Below, in pieces: positions 1 through 9,193 of a stretch of 64,000 nt of DNA. How positions within the stretch are numbered: the first letter of the stretch is position 1; the number at the start of each line of letters is the position of its first letter. Below the pieces are notes generated by a model. The model saw only the letters and a list, made by a program, of their open reading frames with translations, made no database searches and had not been told where the DNA came from. The stretch is from Viridibacterium sediminicola (GTDB lineage: Bacteria > Pseudomonadota > Gammaproteobacteria > Burkholderiales > Rhodocyclaceae), in assembly GCF_039631295.1 (NCBI RefSeq), contig NZ_JBDIVE010000005.1, positions 124,001 to 188,000 of the forward strand. The letters are read 5' to 3'. The translations under genes and the position numbers were made by a program.

Positions 1-18
1 ATGGCCACGCTGCAAGAC

Positions 19-44
19 ACAAGGGGCCCCGCAGGGCCCCTTGT
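19..44 (-). terminator. strong hairpin downstream of infB
   Basis: A perfect 11-bp inverted repeat (19-29 with 34-44, loop CGCA) lies just beyond the infB stop. On the minus strand it could be a terminator or an intercistronic RNA-stabilising hairpin. The bases that follow on that strand are not a clear T-run, so intrinsic termination is uncertain. Confidence 0.4.
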
Positions 45-63
45 CGCATTGCGGCAGGCTTTG

Positions 64-2898
64 TTACAGCGTACGCGCGACTTCCTGGATTTCGTACACT
101 TCCAGTTGGTCACCCTCGGCGATGTCATTGAAGTTCTTGATCGACAGACCGCACTCGAAGTTGGAACGCACTTCCTTGACGTCGTCCTTGAAGCGCTTGA
201 GCGAATCGAGCTCGCCATCGTGGATGACCACATTGCTGCGCAGGACGCGAACTCGCGAATTGCGCTTGATGAAGCCTTCCATGACATAACAACCGGCGAT
301 CGTACCGATCTTCGAGATGACGAAGACCTGACGGATCTCGACCATACCGGTGATCTGTTCGCGCTTCTCCGGCGAGAGCATGCCCGACAGCGCTGCCTTC
401 ACCTCATCCACGGCGTCGTAGATGATGTTGTAGTAACGGATATCCACACCGTAGCTCTCGGCCAGCTTGCGGGCGTTGGCATCGGCACGGATGTTGAAGC
501 CGATGATGACCGCCTTCGAAGCCTGCGCCAGGTTGACGTCGGACTCCGAAATGCCGCCCACGGCGCCGTGGATGACCTGCACGCGCACTTCTTCGTTCGA
601 CAGCTTGGACAGCGACTGCACCAGCGCTTCCTGCGAGCCTTGCACGTCGGCCTTGACGATGAGGGGCAGCGTCTTGACTTCGCCGTCCTTCATCTGGTCC
701 ATCAGCGATTCGAGCTTGGCGGCCTGCTGCTTGGCGAGCTTCACGTCGCGGAACTTGCCCTGACGGAACAGGGCGATTTCGCGCGCACGGCGCTCATCAG
801 CCAGGGCCATGACTTCGTCACCGGCCGAGGGCACGTCGGAGAGGCCGAGGATTTCGACCGGAATCGACGGGCCGGCTTCATTGATCGGCTTGCCGTTCTC
901 GTCCAGCATGGCGCGGATACGACCGAAAGTCGCACCGGCGAGGATCACGTCGCCGCGCTTGAGCGTACCGCTCTGCACCAGCATCGTGGCCACCGCACCG
1001 CGGCCCTTGTCCAGACGCGCTTCGATGATCAGGCCCTTGGCCGGCGCTTCCTTCGGCGCCGTCAGCTGCAGCACTTCGGCTTGCAGCAGGATGCCTTCGA
1101 GCAGCTCGTCGATACCGGCACCGGTCTTGGCCGACACCGGCATGAACATGGCGTCGCCGCCGTATTCTTCCGGCACCACGCCTTCGGCAACCAGTTCCTG
1201 CTTGACGCGCTCCGGATTCGAATCGGGCTTGTCGATCTTGTTGATCGCCACCACCAGCGGCACGCCTGCGGCCTTGGCGTGGTGGATGGCTTCCTTGGTC
1301 TGCGGCATCACACCGTCGTCCGCGGCCACCACCAGAATCACGATGTCGGTCGCCTTGGCCCCCCGCGCACGCATCGCCGTAAAGGCTTCGTGACCCGGGG
1401 TATCGAGGAAGGTGATCATGCCGCGGCTGGTTTCGACGTGATAAGCGCCGATGTGCTGCGTAATGCCGCCGGCTTCGCCCGCTGCCACCTTGGCGCGACG
1501 GATGTAGTCCAGCAGCGAGGTCTTGCCGTGGTCGACGTGACCCATCACGGTCACCACCGGAGCACGCGGCTCCAGCACGGCGTCCTTGTGGGCGTCGCCC
1601 TCTTCGAGGAAGGCTTCCGGATCGTCCAGCTTGGCAGCAATCGCGGTGTGGCCCAGTTCCTCGACGACGATCATCGCCGTCTCCTGGTCCAGCACCTGGT
1701 TGATGGTGACCATCTGGCCGAGCATCATCATCTTCTTGATGACTTCGGTCGCCTTCACCGACATCTTGTGAGCCAGATCGGCCACCGAGATGGTTTCGGG
1801 CACATGCACTTCACGCACCACCGGTTCGACCGGCGCAGCAAAGCTCGGCTGTTGTTCCTGGTGGCGATGACGACCGCCGCCCTTGGCACCACGCCAGCCG
1901 GTACCAGTTCCCGTGTCGCCACGGGTCTTGATGGTGCGGCGCTTGTTGGCTTCGTCGGCCTTGGCATTGCGATCCGGCTGCGGCGCAGCGGCCTTCTTCG
2001 GCTTTTCTTCGGCCTTGGCAGGCTTGTGCAGGGTGCCCGTCTTGGGCTCGGCCGGCTTGGCTGCCGCAGCAGCCTTGGCGCGTTCCGCTTCCAGACGCTG
2101 ACGTTCCTCTTCCGCACGACGCGCTTCTTCAGCCGCCTTGCGTGCCGCTTCGCGACGACGCTTTTCTTCCAGCTCGGCAGCCTGACGGGCCATCAGCTCG
2201 GCATGGCGACGATCCGCCAGCTCACGTGCCGACAGCACCGGCGCAGCAGGCGCGGGAGCAGGCGTCGGTGCCGGCGCAGGCGTTGCCACGGCTTCCACTT
2301 GCGGCGCAGCCACGGCTTCGACCACCGGAGCGGCTTCAACAACAGTCGGCGCAACAGGTGCCTCGACCACTGGCGCTTCGACCACCGGCTCAGCAAGGAC
2401 CGGCGCCACTTCAGCCACCGGCTCGGGCTGCACGACAACCGGTTCCGGCTCCGGTGCAGCGACAGCTTCCACAATCACTTCGGGTGCGGGCGCTTCGACC
2501 GCTTCCACCACCTCGACCACCGGTGCGGCCACCACGGCTTCCAGCGGCTCTTGCTCGGCAGCAGCTTCCGCTGCGCTCGTGTCGAGCCCCAGTTCGCTTT
2601 CGTCACGCTTGATGAACACGCGTTTCTTGCGCACTTCAACCTGGATCGTGCGGGCCTTGCCCGTTGCGTCCGAAGCCTTGATTTCGCTGGTCTGCTTGCG
2701 CGTCAGCGTGATCTTGGCCTTGGGCGCAGTTTCGCCATGCGAGCGGCGCAGGTAATCGAGCAGACGCGTCTTGTCCTGCTCACTGACCCGGTCACCGGGA
2801 GCAGATTTGCTTACGCCAGCTTTCTGAAACTGCTCAAGCAGTGCAGAAGCCGGCATTTTCAGTTCGGTGGCGAAATCCGCCACACTCATGTCAGCCAT
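64..2898 (-). CDS. infB: translation initiation factor IF-2
   Basis: IF-2 is the GTPase that delivers initiator fMet-tRNA to the 30S subunit and promotes subunit joining. The 944-residue product has the N-terminal IF2_N helix bundle, a long Ala/Pro/Val/Glu linker followed by a charged helical stretch, a second IF2_N domain, and the G domain with GHVDHGKT near residue 450, DTPGHE and NKID, then beta-barrel domains. An upstream in-frame ATG at 2925 exists, but the ATG at 2898 gives the conserved MADMSVADFA start and has GGGGAG ten bases upstream, formed by the last codons of nusA. It follows nusA by 7 bases, as in the usual nusA-infB operon. Confidence 0.97.
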   Translation of the reverse strand: MADMSVADFATELKMPASALLEQFQKAGVSKSAPGDRVSEQDKTRLLDYLRRSHGETAPKAKITLTRKQTSEIKASDATGKARTIQVEVRKKRVFIKRDESELGLDTSAAEAAAEQEPLEAVVAAPVVEVVEAVEAPAPEVIVEAVAAPEPEPVVVQPEPVAEVAPVLAEPVVEAPVVEAPVAPTVVEAAPVVEAVAAPQVEAVATPAPAPTPAPAPAAPVLSARELADRRHAELMARQAAELEEKRRREAARKAAEEARRAEEERQRLEAERAKAAAAAKPAEPKTGTLHKPAKAEEKPKKAAAPQPDRNAKADEANKRRTIKTRGDTGTGTGWRGAKGGGRHRHQEQQPSFAAPVEPVVREVHVPETISVADLAHKMSVKATEVIKKMMMLGQMVTINQVLDQETAMIVVEELGHTAIAAKLDDPEAFLEEGDAHKDAVLEPRAPVVTVMGHVDHGKTSLLDYIRRAKVAAGEAGGITQHIGAYHVETSRGMITFLDTPGHEAFTAMRARGAKATDIVILVVAADDGVMPQTKEAIHHAKAAGVPLVVAINKIDKPDSNPERVKQELVAEGVVPEEYGGDAMFMPVSAKTGAGIDELLEGILLQAEVLQLTAPKEAPAKGLIIEARLDKGRGAVATMLVQSGTLKRGDVILAGATFGRIRAMLDENGKPINEAGPSIPVEILGLSDVPSAGDEVMALADERRAREIALFRQGKFRDVKLAKQQAAKLESLMDQMKDGEVKTLPLIVKADVQGSQEALVQSLSKLSNEEVRVQVIHGAVGGISESDVNLAQASKAVIIGFNIRADANARKLAESYGVDIRYYNIIYDAVDEVKAALSGMLSPEKREQITGMVEIRQVFVISKIGTIAGCYVMEGFIKRNSRVRVLRSNVVIHDGELDSLKRFKDDVKEVRSNFECGLSIKNFNDIAEGDQLEVYEIQEVARTL

Positions 2899-2905
2899 CG
2901 TTTGC

Positions 2906-4390
2906 TCACTCCCCCGCTTGCTCAAACCAATGCGCGCGCGCCTTGGTAATCAGATCCTTGGCGCGCGCTTCATCGAGCTCGGCCATTTCAACCAGCTCGT
3001 CGACCGCGAGGTCGGCGAGATCGTCACGTGTTTTGACCCCCTTGGCTGCCAGCTTGGCGGCCAGGGTCTTGTCCATACCTTCGAGCGCCAGCAGTTCGTC
3101 GGCAACGCCTTCGAGCTGTTCTTCATTGACGATCGCTTCGGTCAGCAGCACATTCCGTGCGCGCTGACGCAATTCATTGACAGTGTCTTCATCGAAAGCT
3201 TCGATTTCCAGCATCTCGGCGAGCGGCACATAGGCCACTTCTTCGAGCGAGGAGAAACCTTCTTCGATGAGGATGTCAGCCACTTCGGAGTCGACATCCA
3301 GCTTTTCGCAGAACAGCGCACGCAGGCGGCCTTGCTCCTGCTCGCTGCGCTCGGCGGCGGCCGACTCGGTCATCAGATTGATGTTCCAGCCGGTCAGCTC
3401 GGAGGCGAGCTTGACGTTCTGACCACCACGGCCGATGGCCATGGCGAGATTGCCTTCATCGACCACCACATCCATGGTGTGCGTTTCTTCATCGACGACG
3501 ATGGAGCTCACTTCGGCCGGCGCCAGCGCACCGATCACGAACTGCGCGGCGTCCGCCGACCACAGCACGATATCGACGTTCTCGCCACCGAGTTCGTTAC
3601 GCACGGCGGTGACGCGCGAACCGCGCAGGCCAACGCAGGTGCCGATCGGGTCGATCCGCGGATCATTGGCCTTGACGGCGATCTTGGCGCGCAGGCCGGG
3701 GTCGCGGGCGGCGGCCTTGATTTCGAGCAGGCCGTCTTCGATCTCCGGCACTTCCAGTTCGAAGAGCTTGGCGATGAAATCCGGTGCGCTGCGCGAGAGG
3801 ATCAGTTGCGGGCCACGTGCATTGCGGTCGACGCGCAAGAGATAAGCACGCACGCGGTCGCCAACACGCAGGTTTTCCTTCGGAATCTGCTGGTCACGCG
3901 GCAGCGAGGCTTCCAGACGGCCGGCTTCGATGATGGCATTGCCACGCTCGATGCGCTTGACCGAACCGGTCACCAGATGCTCGCCACGCTCCAGGAAGTC
4001 GTTGAGGATCTGTTCGCGCTCGGCATCACGGATCTTCTGCAGAATCACCTGCTTGGCAGCTTGCGCACCGATGCGACCGAAATCGATGGGTTCGAGCGGT
4101 TCTTCAATGTAGTCGCCAATCTGGATGTCCGGATCTTCTTCACGCGCATCGATGATGCCCATCTGGGCTTCATCGTTTTCCACCTCGGCATCGAGCATCA
4201 CCACCCAGCGGCGGAACGACTCGTAAGCACCGGTTTCGCGATCAATGGACACACGGACATCGGCATCGTCATGGATGCGCTTCTTGGTTGCGGAGGCCAG
4301 CGCCATTTCCAGTGCGATGAAAACAACTTCCTTCGCAACGTTCTTTTCACGCGACAACGCATCGACAAGCAGCAGTACTTCGCGGCTCAT
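2906..4390 (-). CDS. nusA: transcription termination/antitermination factor NusA
   Basis: NusA binds RNA polymerase and nascent RNA and modulates pausing, termination and antitermination. The 494-residue protein has the N-terminal polymerase-binding domain, an S1 domain (about residues 135-200), two KH domains including GRGGQNVKLA, and two acidic helix-hairpin repeats at the C-terminus, the arrangement of the E. coli-length protein. It starts 15 bases after rimP and ends 7 bases before infB, so the three genes are likely one leftward operon. Confidence 0.97.
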   Translation of the reverse strand: MSREVLLLVDALSREKNVAKEVVFIALEMALASATKKRIHDDADVRVSIDRETGAYESFRRWVVMLDAEVENDEAQMGIIDAREEDPDIQIGDYIEEPLEPIDFGRIGAQAAKQVILQKIRDAEREQILNDFLERGEHLVTGSVKRIERGNAIIEAGRLEASLPRDQQIPKENLRVGDRVRAYLLRVDRNARGPQLILSRSAPDFIAKLFELEVPEIEDGLLEIKAAARDPGLRAKIAVKANDPRIDPIGTCVGLRGSRVTAVRNELGGENVDIVLWSADAAQFVIGALAPAEVSSIVVDEETHTMDVVVDEGNLAMAIGRGGQNVKLASELTGWNINLMTESAAAERSEQEQGRLRALFCEKLDVDSEVADILIEEGFSSLEEVAYVPLAEMLEIEAFDEDTVNELRQRARNVLLTEAIVNEEQLEGVADELLALEGMDKTLAAKLAAKGVKTRDDLADLAVDELVEMAELDEARAKDLITKARAHWFEQAGE

Positions 4391-4405
4391 TGCTTAATCC
4401 TCTCT

Positions 4406-4837
4406 TTAATCAAACTTGGGGACCAGGCGGGCCTTCTCGACATCTGCGAGATCAAACGCCAGCTCACCCTTCTCGGTTTTGACCAGAACCTTGCCATCCT
4501 GCAAGCCCAGCAGCTGGCCTGCGAAATTGCGCTGATTGGCAATCGGCAAACGGATCCGGATCTGCACATCGTGACCTGCGAAACGCTCGAAATCGGCCGC
4601 GCGCTTCAAGGGGCGATCGAGCCCCGGCGAGGAGATTTCAAGCCGGTCGTAATCGACCCCTTCAACTTCGAACACACGCTGCAAGTGGTGGCTCACCGTC
4701 GCGCAATCATCGACCGTGATGCCGCGCTCAATATCGATGAGCACGCGCAAAAGCCTCGCCTTGGGCGACATTTCAAGGTCGACCAGTTCGAAACCGAGGC
4801 CATTCACAGCCTCTTCAACGACGCGTACAAGATCCAT
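4406..4837 (-). CDS. rimP: ribosome maturation factor RimP
   Basis: RimP assists assembly of the 30S subunit. The open frame extends upstream to 5026, but that extension has no RimP character and crosses the rluB terminator. The ATG at 4837 gives MDLVRVVEEAV and a 143-residue protein of normal size. Family features are the GLDRPLKR-type motif after the N-terminal alpha/beta domain and a C-terminal Sm-like domain ending near the stop. It is the first gene of the rimP-nusA-infB operon. Its promoter should lie in the roughly 50 bases between 4838 and the terminator at 4891-4916. Confidence 0.93.
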   Translation of the reverse strand: MDLVRVVEEAVNGLGFELVDLEMSPKARLLRVLIDIERGITVDDCATVSHHLQRVFEVEGVDYDRLEISSPGLDRPLKRAADFERFAGHDVQIRIRLPIANQRNFAGQLLGLQDGKVLVKTEKGELAFDLADVEKARLVPKFD

Positions 4838-4890
4838 CAAAACCCAGACCAAAAAGGCGGCACAGTCAGCCACAAGCAAACCGGCGCCAC

Positions 4891-4916
4891 AAATAAAAAA
4901 TGGGCGAAACGCCCAT
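4891..4916 (-). terminator. intrinsic terminator of rluB
   Basis: The hairpin ATGGGCG-AAA-CGCCCAT occupies 4900-4916. On the minus strand it is followed by a run of six T and then ATTT (4891-4899). It sits between the end of rluB and the start of rimP, separating the two leftward units. Confidence 0.85.
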
Positions 4917-5071
4917 CCCCAGGCTGCAGCCCCGCAAGGCCCAGCCCAAAACTTCGGAACGATTTGCCACGGGCACGTAGCAGCCAACACGCCACGCACA
5001 ACACCCGCACAAATCAGCAGCGGCATTCTAGCATGTCATGCCGCCGCAGTAAATGCGGCGGTACGAGTAGA

Positions 5072-6433
5072 TCAGGCTTCGACGGCAGCTTTCGGCTTGC
5101 GATTGCGCCCGCCGCGGCCGCGGCGATTACCACTGCGGCGCGGCGCGCCCTCAGGCCCAGCCTCAGCGGCCACCTGCGGCGCAGCTTCGCGCACGCGCGG
5201 CGGCTTGGCGACGACGCCCTCGGCTCCTTGTGCGGCCGGACGCGGCGCGCCTGCCTTGGGTGCGCCAGCGCTACGCCGGTTACGACTGCGGCGCGCCAGA
5301 CCTTCGGTCTTGACCAAAGCTTCCTTGCCCGCCAGCGCCTTGATCAGATCCGGCGCCAAGTCTTCGAACATGCCGCGCTTGAGGCGCGGCGGCAGCTGCA
5401 CCGGGCCGTAGCGCACACGCATCAGGCGGCTGACGGTGAGCCCCATCGCTTCGAACATGCGCCGCACTTCGCGATTACGACCTTCGGAGATGGTCACGCG
5501 ATACCACTTGTTGGAGCCTTCGCCACCGTCTTCGCGCAGCATGCCGAACTTGGCCGGGCCGTCTTCGAGTTCGATGCCGGTCGTGAGCTGCTTCTTCTGC
5601 TCATCCGTGAGCTCGCCCATGATGCGCACCGCGTACTCGCGATCCAGGTTGTAGCGCGGATGCATCAGCTTGTTGGCCAGATCACCGTTGTCGGTAAACA
5701 GCAACAAGCCGCTGGTATTGAAGTCGAGGCGGCCAATGGCGATCCAGCGCCCACGGCGCAGATTGGGCAGGCGCTCGAACACCGTCGGGCGGCCTTCCGG
5801 ATCGTCCTTGGAGACGATCTCGCCATCCGGCTTGTGGTAGATCAGCACGCGCGGCGCGCGCTCGGCGGCAAAGCGCACATTGATCAGCTTGCCATTGACC
5901 TTGACGCGGTCGCCCTGCGAAATCTTCTGACCGAGGAAGCTCGGCAGACCATTGACGCTGACGCGGCCGGAGGTAATCCACTCCTCGACCTCGCGACGCG
6001 ACGCGTAGCCGGCAGCGGCGAGCACCTTCTGCACACGCTCGCCGTCGTTGAGCACTTCACCCGTGCCCTTGGTCGGGCGCTCGCCACGACCACCGATGCG
6101 CGGCGCACGTACGGCGCGCTTCTCGCCCAGCATGGGCTTGGCATTGGCATGGAGGTTGTCGCCCTTGCGACCGAGGAAGGCGATCTGGCTGTCGTCGTCT
6201 TCGTCGTCGACATCCACGTCGTCGCCGAAATCATTGAATACCGGAATCGGCTGGTTAGCGGCGGTCAGCACATTGCCATTGACGCCTTCGCCTTCGGCGA
6301 CATTGCCGTCGCGCGGCGTCTTGCTGCGCGGCGCGCTACGGCGGCGGCGTGGCGGCGCGCCGTCGGCAGCCCCGGCATTTGTTTTAGCGGGGCTCTGACG
6401 CGCCGGACGGCGCGTGTTCTGCGGGTTCGACAA
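5072..6433 (-). CDS. rluB: 23S rRNA pseudouridine synthase RluB
   Basis: RluB converts U2605 of 23S rRNA to pseudouridine. The product (453 residues) has a basic N-terminal tail, a short Asp/Glu-rich patch (FGDDVDVDDEDDD), an S4 RNA-binding domain (about residues 150-200), the RsuA/RluB/E/F catalytic domain with the GRLDFNTSGLLL motif containing the catalytic Asp, and a long Arg/Lys/Gly-rich tail. No ATG fits the N-terminus. A TTG at 6433 with AAGGAG nine bases upstream is the best start. This puts the start inside the last 50 bases of scpB, suggesting translational coupling. Upstream in-frame codons to 6631 are antisense-like and overlap scpB deeply. Confidence 0.92.
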   Translation of the reverse strand: MSNPQNTRRPARQSPAKTNAGAADGAPPRRRRSAPRSKTPRDGNVAEGEGVNGNVLTAANQPIPVFNDFGDDVDVDDEDDDSQIAFLGRKGDNLHANAKPMLGEKRAVRAPRIGGRGERPTKGTGEVLNDGERVQKVLAAAGYASRREVEEWITSGRVSVNGLPSFLGQKISQGDRVKVNGKLINVRFAAERAPRVLIYHKPDGEIVSKDDPEGRPTVFERLPNLRRGRWIAIGRLDFNTSGLLLFTDNGDLANKLMHPRYNLDREYAVRIMGELTDEQKKQLTTGIELEDGPAKFGMLREDGGEGSNKWYRVTISEGRNREVRRMFEAMGLTVSRLMRVRYGPVQLPPRLKRGMFEDLAPDLIKALAGKEALVKTEGLARRSRNRRSAGAPKAGAPRPAAQGAEGVVAKPPRVREAAPQVAAEAGPEGAPRRSGNRRGRGGRNRKPKAAVEA

Positions 6434-7052
6434 GATCGAGTACTCCTTCGATGTCGGAAAGGGATGACAGGGGCGGCAGCTCAGTGAGGCTGCGCAGGCC
6501 GAGGTCATCCAGAAACTGGCGGGTAGTTGCGTAGAGGGCCGGGCGTCCCGGCGTGTCGCGGTGACCAATGCTGTCGATCCAACCGCGTGTTTCCAGCAAT
6601 TTGATGATGTTGGCGGAAACAGCCACACCACGGATTTCTTCTATATCGCCGCGGGTGACGGGCTGACGATACACGATGATGGCCAAGGTTTCCAGTACCG
6701 CACGCGAATATCTGGGCGGCCGCGTCTGTTTGAGCCGCTCCAGATAGGGCTGCAGCACGTCGCGGGTATGAAAACGCCAACCCGATGCCAGGCGCTTGAG
6801 CTCCACCGGACGCCCCTGCCAGTCGCGCTGGATGTCGTCGAGCAGACGGCCAACCAGCTCCGCCCCCAGGTCCGGCTCGAACAGGCGACGCAGCTCGCTG
6901 GTCGATAGTGGCTCGCTGGCCGAGAGCAGCGCGGCTTCGAGCGCCTGGCGGGCGAGCGCGAGATCGGGCTCGCCCATTGCCGACACAGGTGCCTCGGTTG
7001 CGGGCTCGGCGGAAGGCTCGTCAGGCTGTGCTGGGTTCGGGCTCTGATTCAT
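6384..7052 (-). CDS. scpB: segregation and condensation protein B
   Basis: ScpB is a winged-helix (kite) protein that with ScpA and SMC forms the bacterial condensin complex for chromosome segregation. The 222-residue product has the two tandem winged-helix domains. Recognisable sequence includes IIVYRQPVTRGDIEEIRG and the GRPALYATT region near the C-terminal half. N- and C-terminal tails are acidic and Pro/Ala-rich. It overlaps the 3' end of scpA by 32 bases and the start of rluB by 50 bases, a tight scpA-scpB-rluB operon. Confidence 0.95.
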   Translation of the reverse strand: MNQSPNPAQPDEPSAEPATEAPVSAMGEPDLALARQALEAALLSASEPLSTSELRRLFEPDLGAELVGRLLDDIQRDWQGRPVELKRLASGWRFHTRDVLQPYLERLKQTRPPRYSRAVLETLAIIVYRQPVTRGDIEEIRGVAVSANIIKLLETRGWIDSIGHRDTPGRPALYATTRQFLDDLGLRSLTELPPLSSLSDIEGVLDLVEPAEHAPSGASEPR

Positions 7053-7851
7053 GTTGGGGTAATCGCACGTAAAGCATTTCCATCGGCGCGTTCTGCGTGA
7101 TCTGCACCAGGCGCTCCTTGACCAGCTCCAGCACCGCCAGGAAGCCGACGATCAAGCTCGCCACGCCATGACTCAGATCGAAGAGCTGGGTGAATTCGAC
7201 ATAGTCCGTGCCCTGCAGGCGGCGCAGGATCTCCGTCATGTACTCGCGCACCGACAGGGTTTCACGGCCAATGTGGTGATGTTGCGTCAGGCGTGCCCGT
7301 TGCAGCAAGCCCAACCAGGCCGACTGCAGATCCGCCAGATTCACTTCCGGCAGGCGCTCCACCGTGGCCACCGCGATATGCACCGCCGTCCATTCGTAAT
7401 CGCGCTCGACGCGCGGCACACGATCGAGCAGCAAGGCAGCGCGCTTCATGCGTTCGTATTCGACCAGGCGGCGCACCAGCTCGGCACGCGGATCTTCAGT
7501 GCTGTCCTCGGCTTCCTCACGCGGCGGCTTGGGCAGCAGCATGCGTGACTTGATGTCGAGCAGCATCGCCGCCATCAACAAGTATTCGGAAGCGAGCTCC
7601 AGATTGGTCGAGCGCATCGCCTCGATGTAGGCGAGGTATTGCGCGGTGAGTGGCGCCATCTGGATATCGAGGATATCGAGATTGGCGCGCCGCACGAGGT
7701 AGAGCAGCAGATCCAGCGGGCCTTCGAAAGTTTCGAGGAAGACTTCCAGCGCGTCGGGCGGGATGTAGAGATCGACCGGCATGCTGTGCATGGGTTCGCC
7801 ATGCACGCGCGCCAGAACGAGTTCGCCCTGTTCCACAATCACCCCATTCAC
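7021..7851 (-). CDS. scpA: segregation and condensation protein A
   Basis: ScpA is the kleisin that bridges the SMC head domains. The 276-residue product carries the diagnostic ETFEGPLDLLLYLVRR segment, DIPMA-type text (here DIQMAPLT), LLMAAMLLDIKSRMLLP, and a C-terminal winged helix. The start is uncertain. No in-frame ATG precedes the conserved LARVHGEP segment, and in-frame GTG codons at 7851, 7842 and 7836 are all possible. The earliest lies in the edge of a palindromic intergenic repeat; the one at 7836 has a GGGGTG-like ribosome site. It is the first gene of the scpA-scpB-rluB group. Confidence 0.93.
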   Translation of the reverse strand: MNGVIVEQGELVLARVHGEPMHSMPVDLYIPPDALEVFLETFEGPLDLLLYLVRRANLDILDIQMAPLTAQYLAYIEAMRSTNLELASEYLLMAAMLLDIKSRMLLPKPPREEAEDSTEDPRAELVRRLVEYERMKRAALLLDRVPRVERDYEWTAVHIAVATVERLPEVNLADLQSAWLGLLQRARLTQHHHIGRETLSVREYMTEILRRLQGTDYVEFTQLFDLSHGVASLIVGFLAVLELVKERLVQITQNAPMEMLYVRLPQHESEPEPSTA

Positions 7852-7945
7852 CGCACAGGCGCAAAGAACAGCAAAGGCAAGGACCGCAAAGGCGAGGCCG
7901 CCGTGTCTTTGCGGCCCTTTGCGTTTCCTTTGCGCCTTTGCGGTG
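7849..7945. repeat. palindromic CGCAAAG repeat, copy A
   Basis: A 97-base imperfect palindrome lies between trpS and scpA. Its left arm (7849-7890) and right arm (7907-7945) are made of CGCAAAG units and their complement CTTTGCG. The right arm is the near-exact reverse complement of the left arm of copy B at 12928. The element reaches the possible scpA start codons. It could form a very long RNA hairpin in the trpS/scpA intergenic region. Confidence 0.8.
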
Positions 7946-7968
7946 AGGTCATTTTAAAAAACCTGGGC

Positions 7969-9171
7969 TCAGCTATAGCTCAAACCCATCGCATCGCGCA
8001 CATCGCGCATGGTCTCTTGCGCCAGCTTGCGGGCGCGCTCGCAGCCGTCGGCGAGTACGCTGCGCACCAGGGCGGGATCGTCAAGGTATTGCTGGGCGCG
8101 CTCGTGGAAGGGCTCCTGCTCCTTGATGACGGCGTCGATGATCGGCTGCTTGCACTCAAGGCAGCCGATGCCGGCCGTGCGGCAGCCCTTGTCGACCCAT
8201 TCGCGCGTGGCGTCGTCGGAATAGACGACGTGGAACTGCCACACCGGGCAACGCGCGGGATCGCCCGCGTCGGTGCGACGCACACGGGCCGGATCAGTGG
8301 GCATGGTGCGGATCTTCTTGGTGAGGACCTCGGGGTCTTCACGCATGAAGATCGTGTTGTTGTAGGACTTGGACATCTTCTGCCCGTCCAGCCCGACCAC
8401 GCGCGAGGCTTCGGTGAGCTTGGCTTCCGGCTCGGCGAGGATCACCTTGCCGCTGCCTTCGAGGTAGCCGAAGAGGCGCTCGCGGTCGCCCATCGACAGG
8501 CTTTGCGATTCGTCGAGCAGCGCCTTGCCCTGCTCCAGCGCTTCCTTGTCGCCTTCCTGCTGGAAGCGCGTGCGCAGCTGCTCGTAGAGCTTGCCGCGCT
8601 TGCCGCCGAGCTTCTTGACCGCCTCTTTGGCCTTGTCTTCAAAGCCCGGCTCACGGCCATAGAGGTGGTTGAAGCGGCGCGCGATCTCGCGTGTCAGCTC
8701 GATGTGCGGCACCTGATCTTCACCGACCGGCACATGGCTGGCGCGGTAGAGCAGGATGTCAGCGCTTTGCAGCAGCGGGTAGCCGAGAAAGCCGTAGGTC
8801 GCAAGATCCTTCTCGCTGAGCTTTTCCTGCTGATCCTTGTAGGTCGGCACACGTTCGAGCCAGCCCAGCGGACACATCATCGACAGCAGCAGGTGCAGCT
8901 CGGCATGCTCGGGCACGCGCGACTGGATGAAGATGGTCGACTGGTTCGGATCAACGCCAGCCGCGAGCCAGTCGATGACCATCTCCCAGACGCTCTGCTC
9001 GATGATCTCCACACCGTCATAGGCGGTAGTCAGCGCATGCCAGTCGGCAACGAAGAACAGACAGGGCATCTCGTTCTGCAGCCGCACCCAGTTCTTGAGC
9101 GCGCCGTGGTAATGGCCGATGTGCAAGCGCCCGGTGGGGCGCATGCCAGAGAGGACTCGTTCTGCGTACAT
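7969..9171 (-). CDS. trpS: tryptophan--tRNA ligase
   Basis: This class I aminoacyl-tRNA synthetase charges tRNA-Trp. The HIGH-type motif appears as RLHIGHYHGAL near the N-terminus and KMSKS in GLDGQKMSKSYNN. The protein has 400 residues, longer than the E. coli enzyme (334). The extra sequence is a charged helical insertion before KMSKS (from about FEDKAKEAVKKL to KLTEASRVV), a form known in Burkholderia and relatives. The ATG at 9171 gives the conserved MYAERVLSGMRPTG start; the longer frame to 9264 overlaps the upstream protease gene. Confidence 0.96.
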   Translation of the reverse strand: MYAERVLSGMRPTGRLHIGHYHGALKNWVRLQNEMPCLFFVADWHALTTAYDGVEIIEQSVWEMVIDWLAAGVDPNQSTIFIQSRVPEHAELHLLLSMMCPLGWLERVPTYKDQQEKLSEKDLATYGFLGYPLLQSADILLYRASHVPVGEDQVPHIELTREIARRFNHLYGREPGFEDKAKEAVKKLGGKRGKLYEQLRTRFQQEGDKEALEQGKALLDESQSLSMGDRERLFGYLEGSGKVILAEPEAKLTEASRVVGLDGQKMSKSYNNTIFMREDPEVLTKKIRTMPTDPARVRRTDAGDPARCPVWQFHVVYSDDATREWVDKGCRTAGIGCLECKQPIIDAVIKEQEPFHERAQQYLDDPALVRSVLADGCERARKLAQETMRDVRDAMGLSYS

Positions 9172-9193
9172 GGTGCGTGATTCCCGTTCAGTA

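Noticed and set aside
1..6487. Very long rightward open frames opposite infB, nusA, rimP and rluB
   Set aside because: They are His/Arg/Asp-rich antisense shadows of GC-rich genes, with no family features. The leftward genes are certain.
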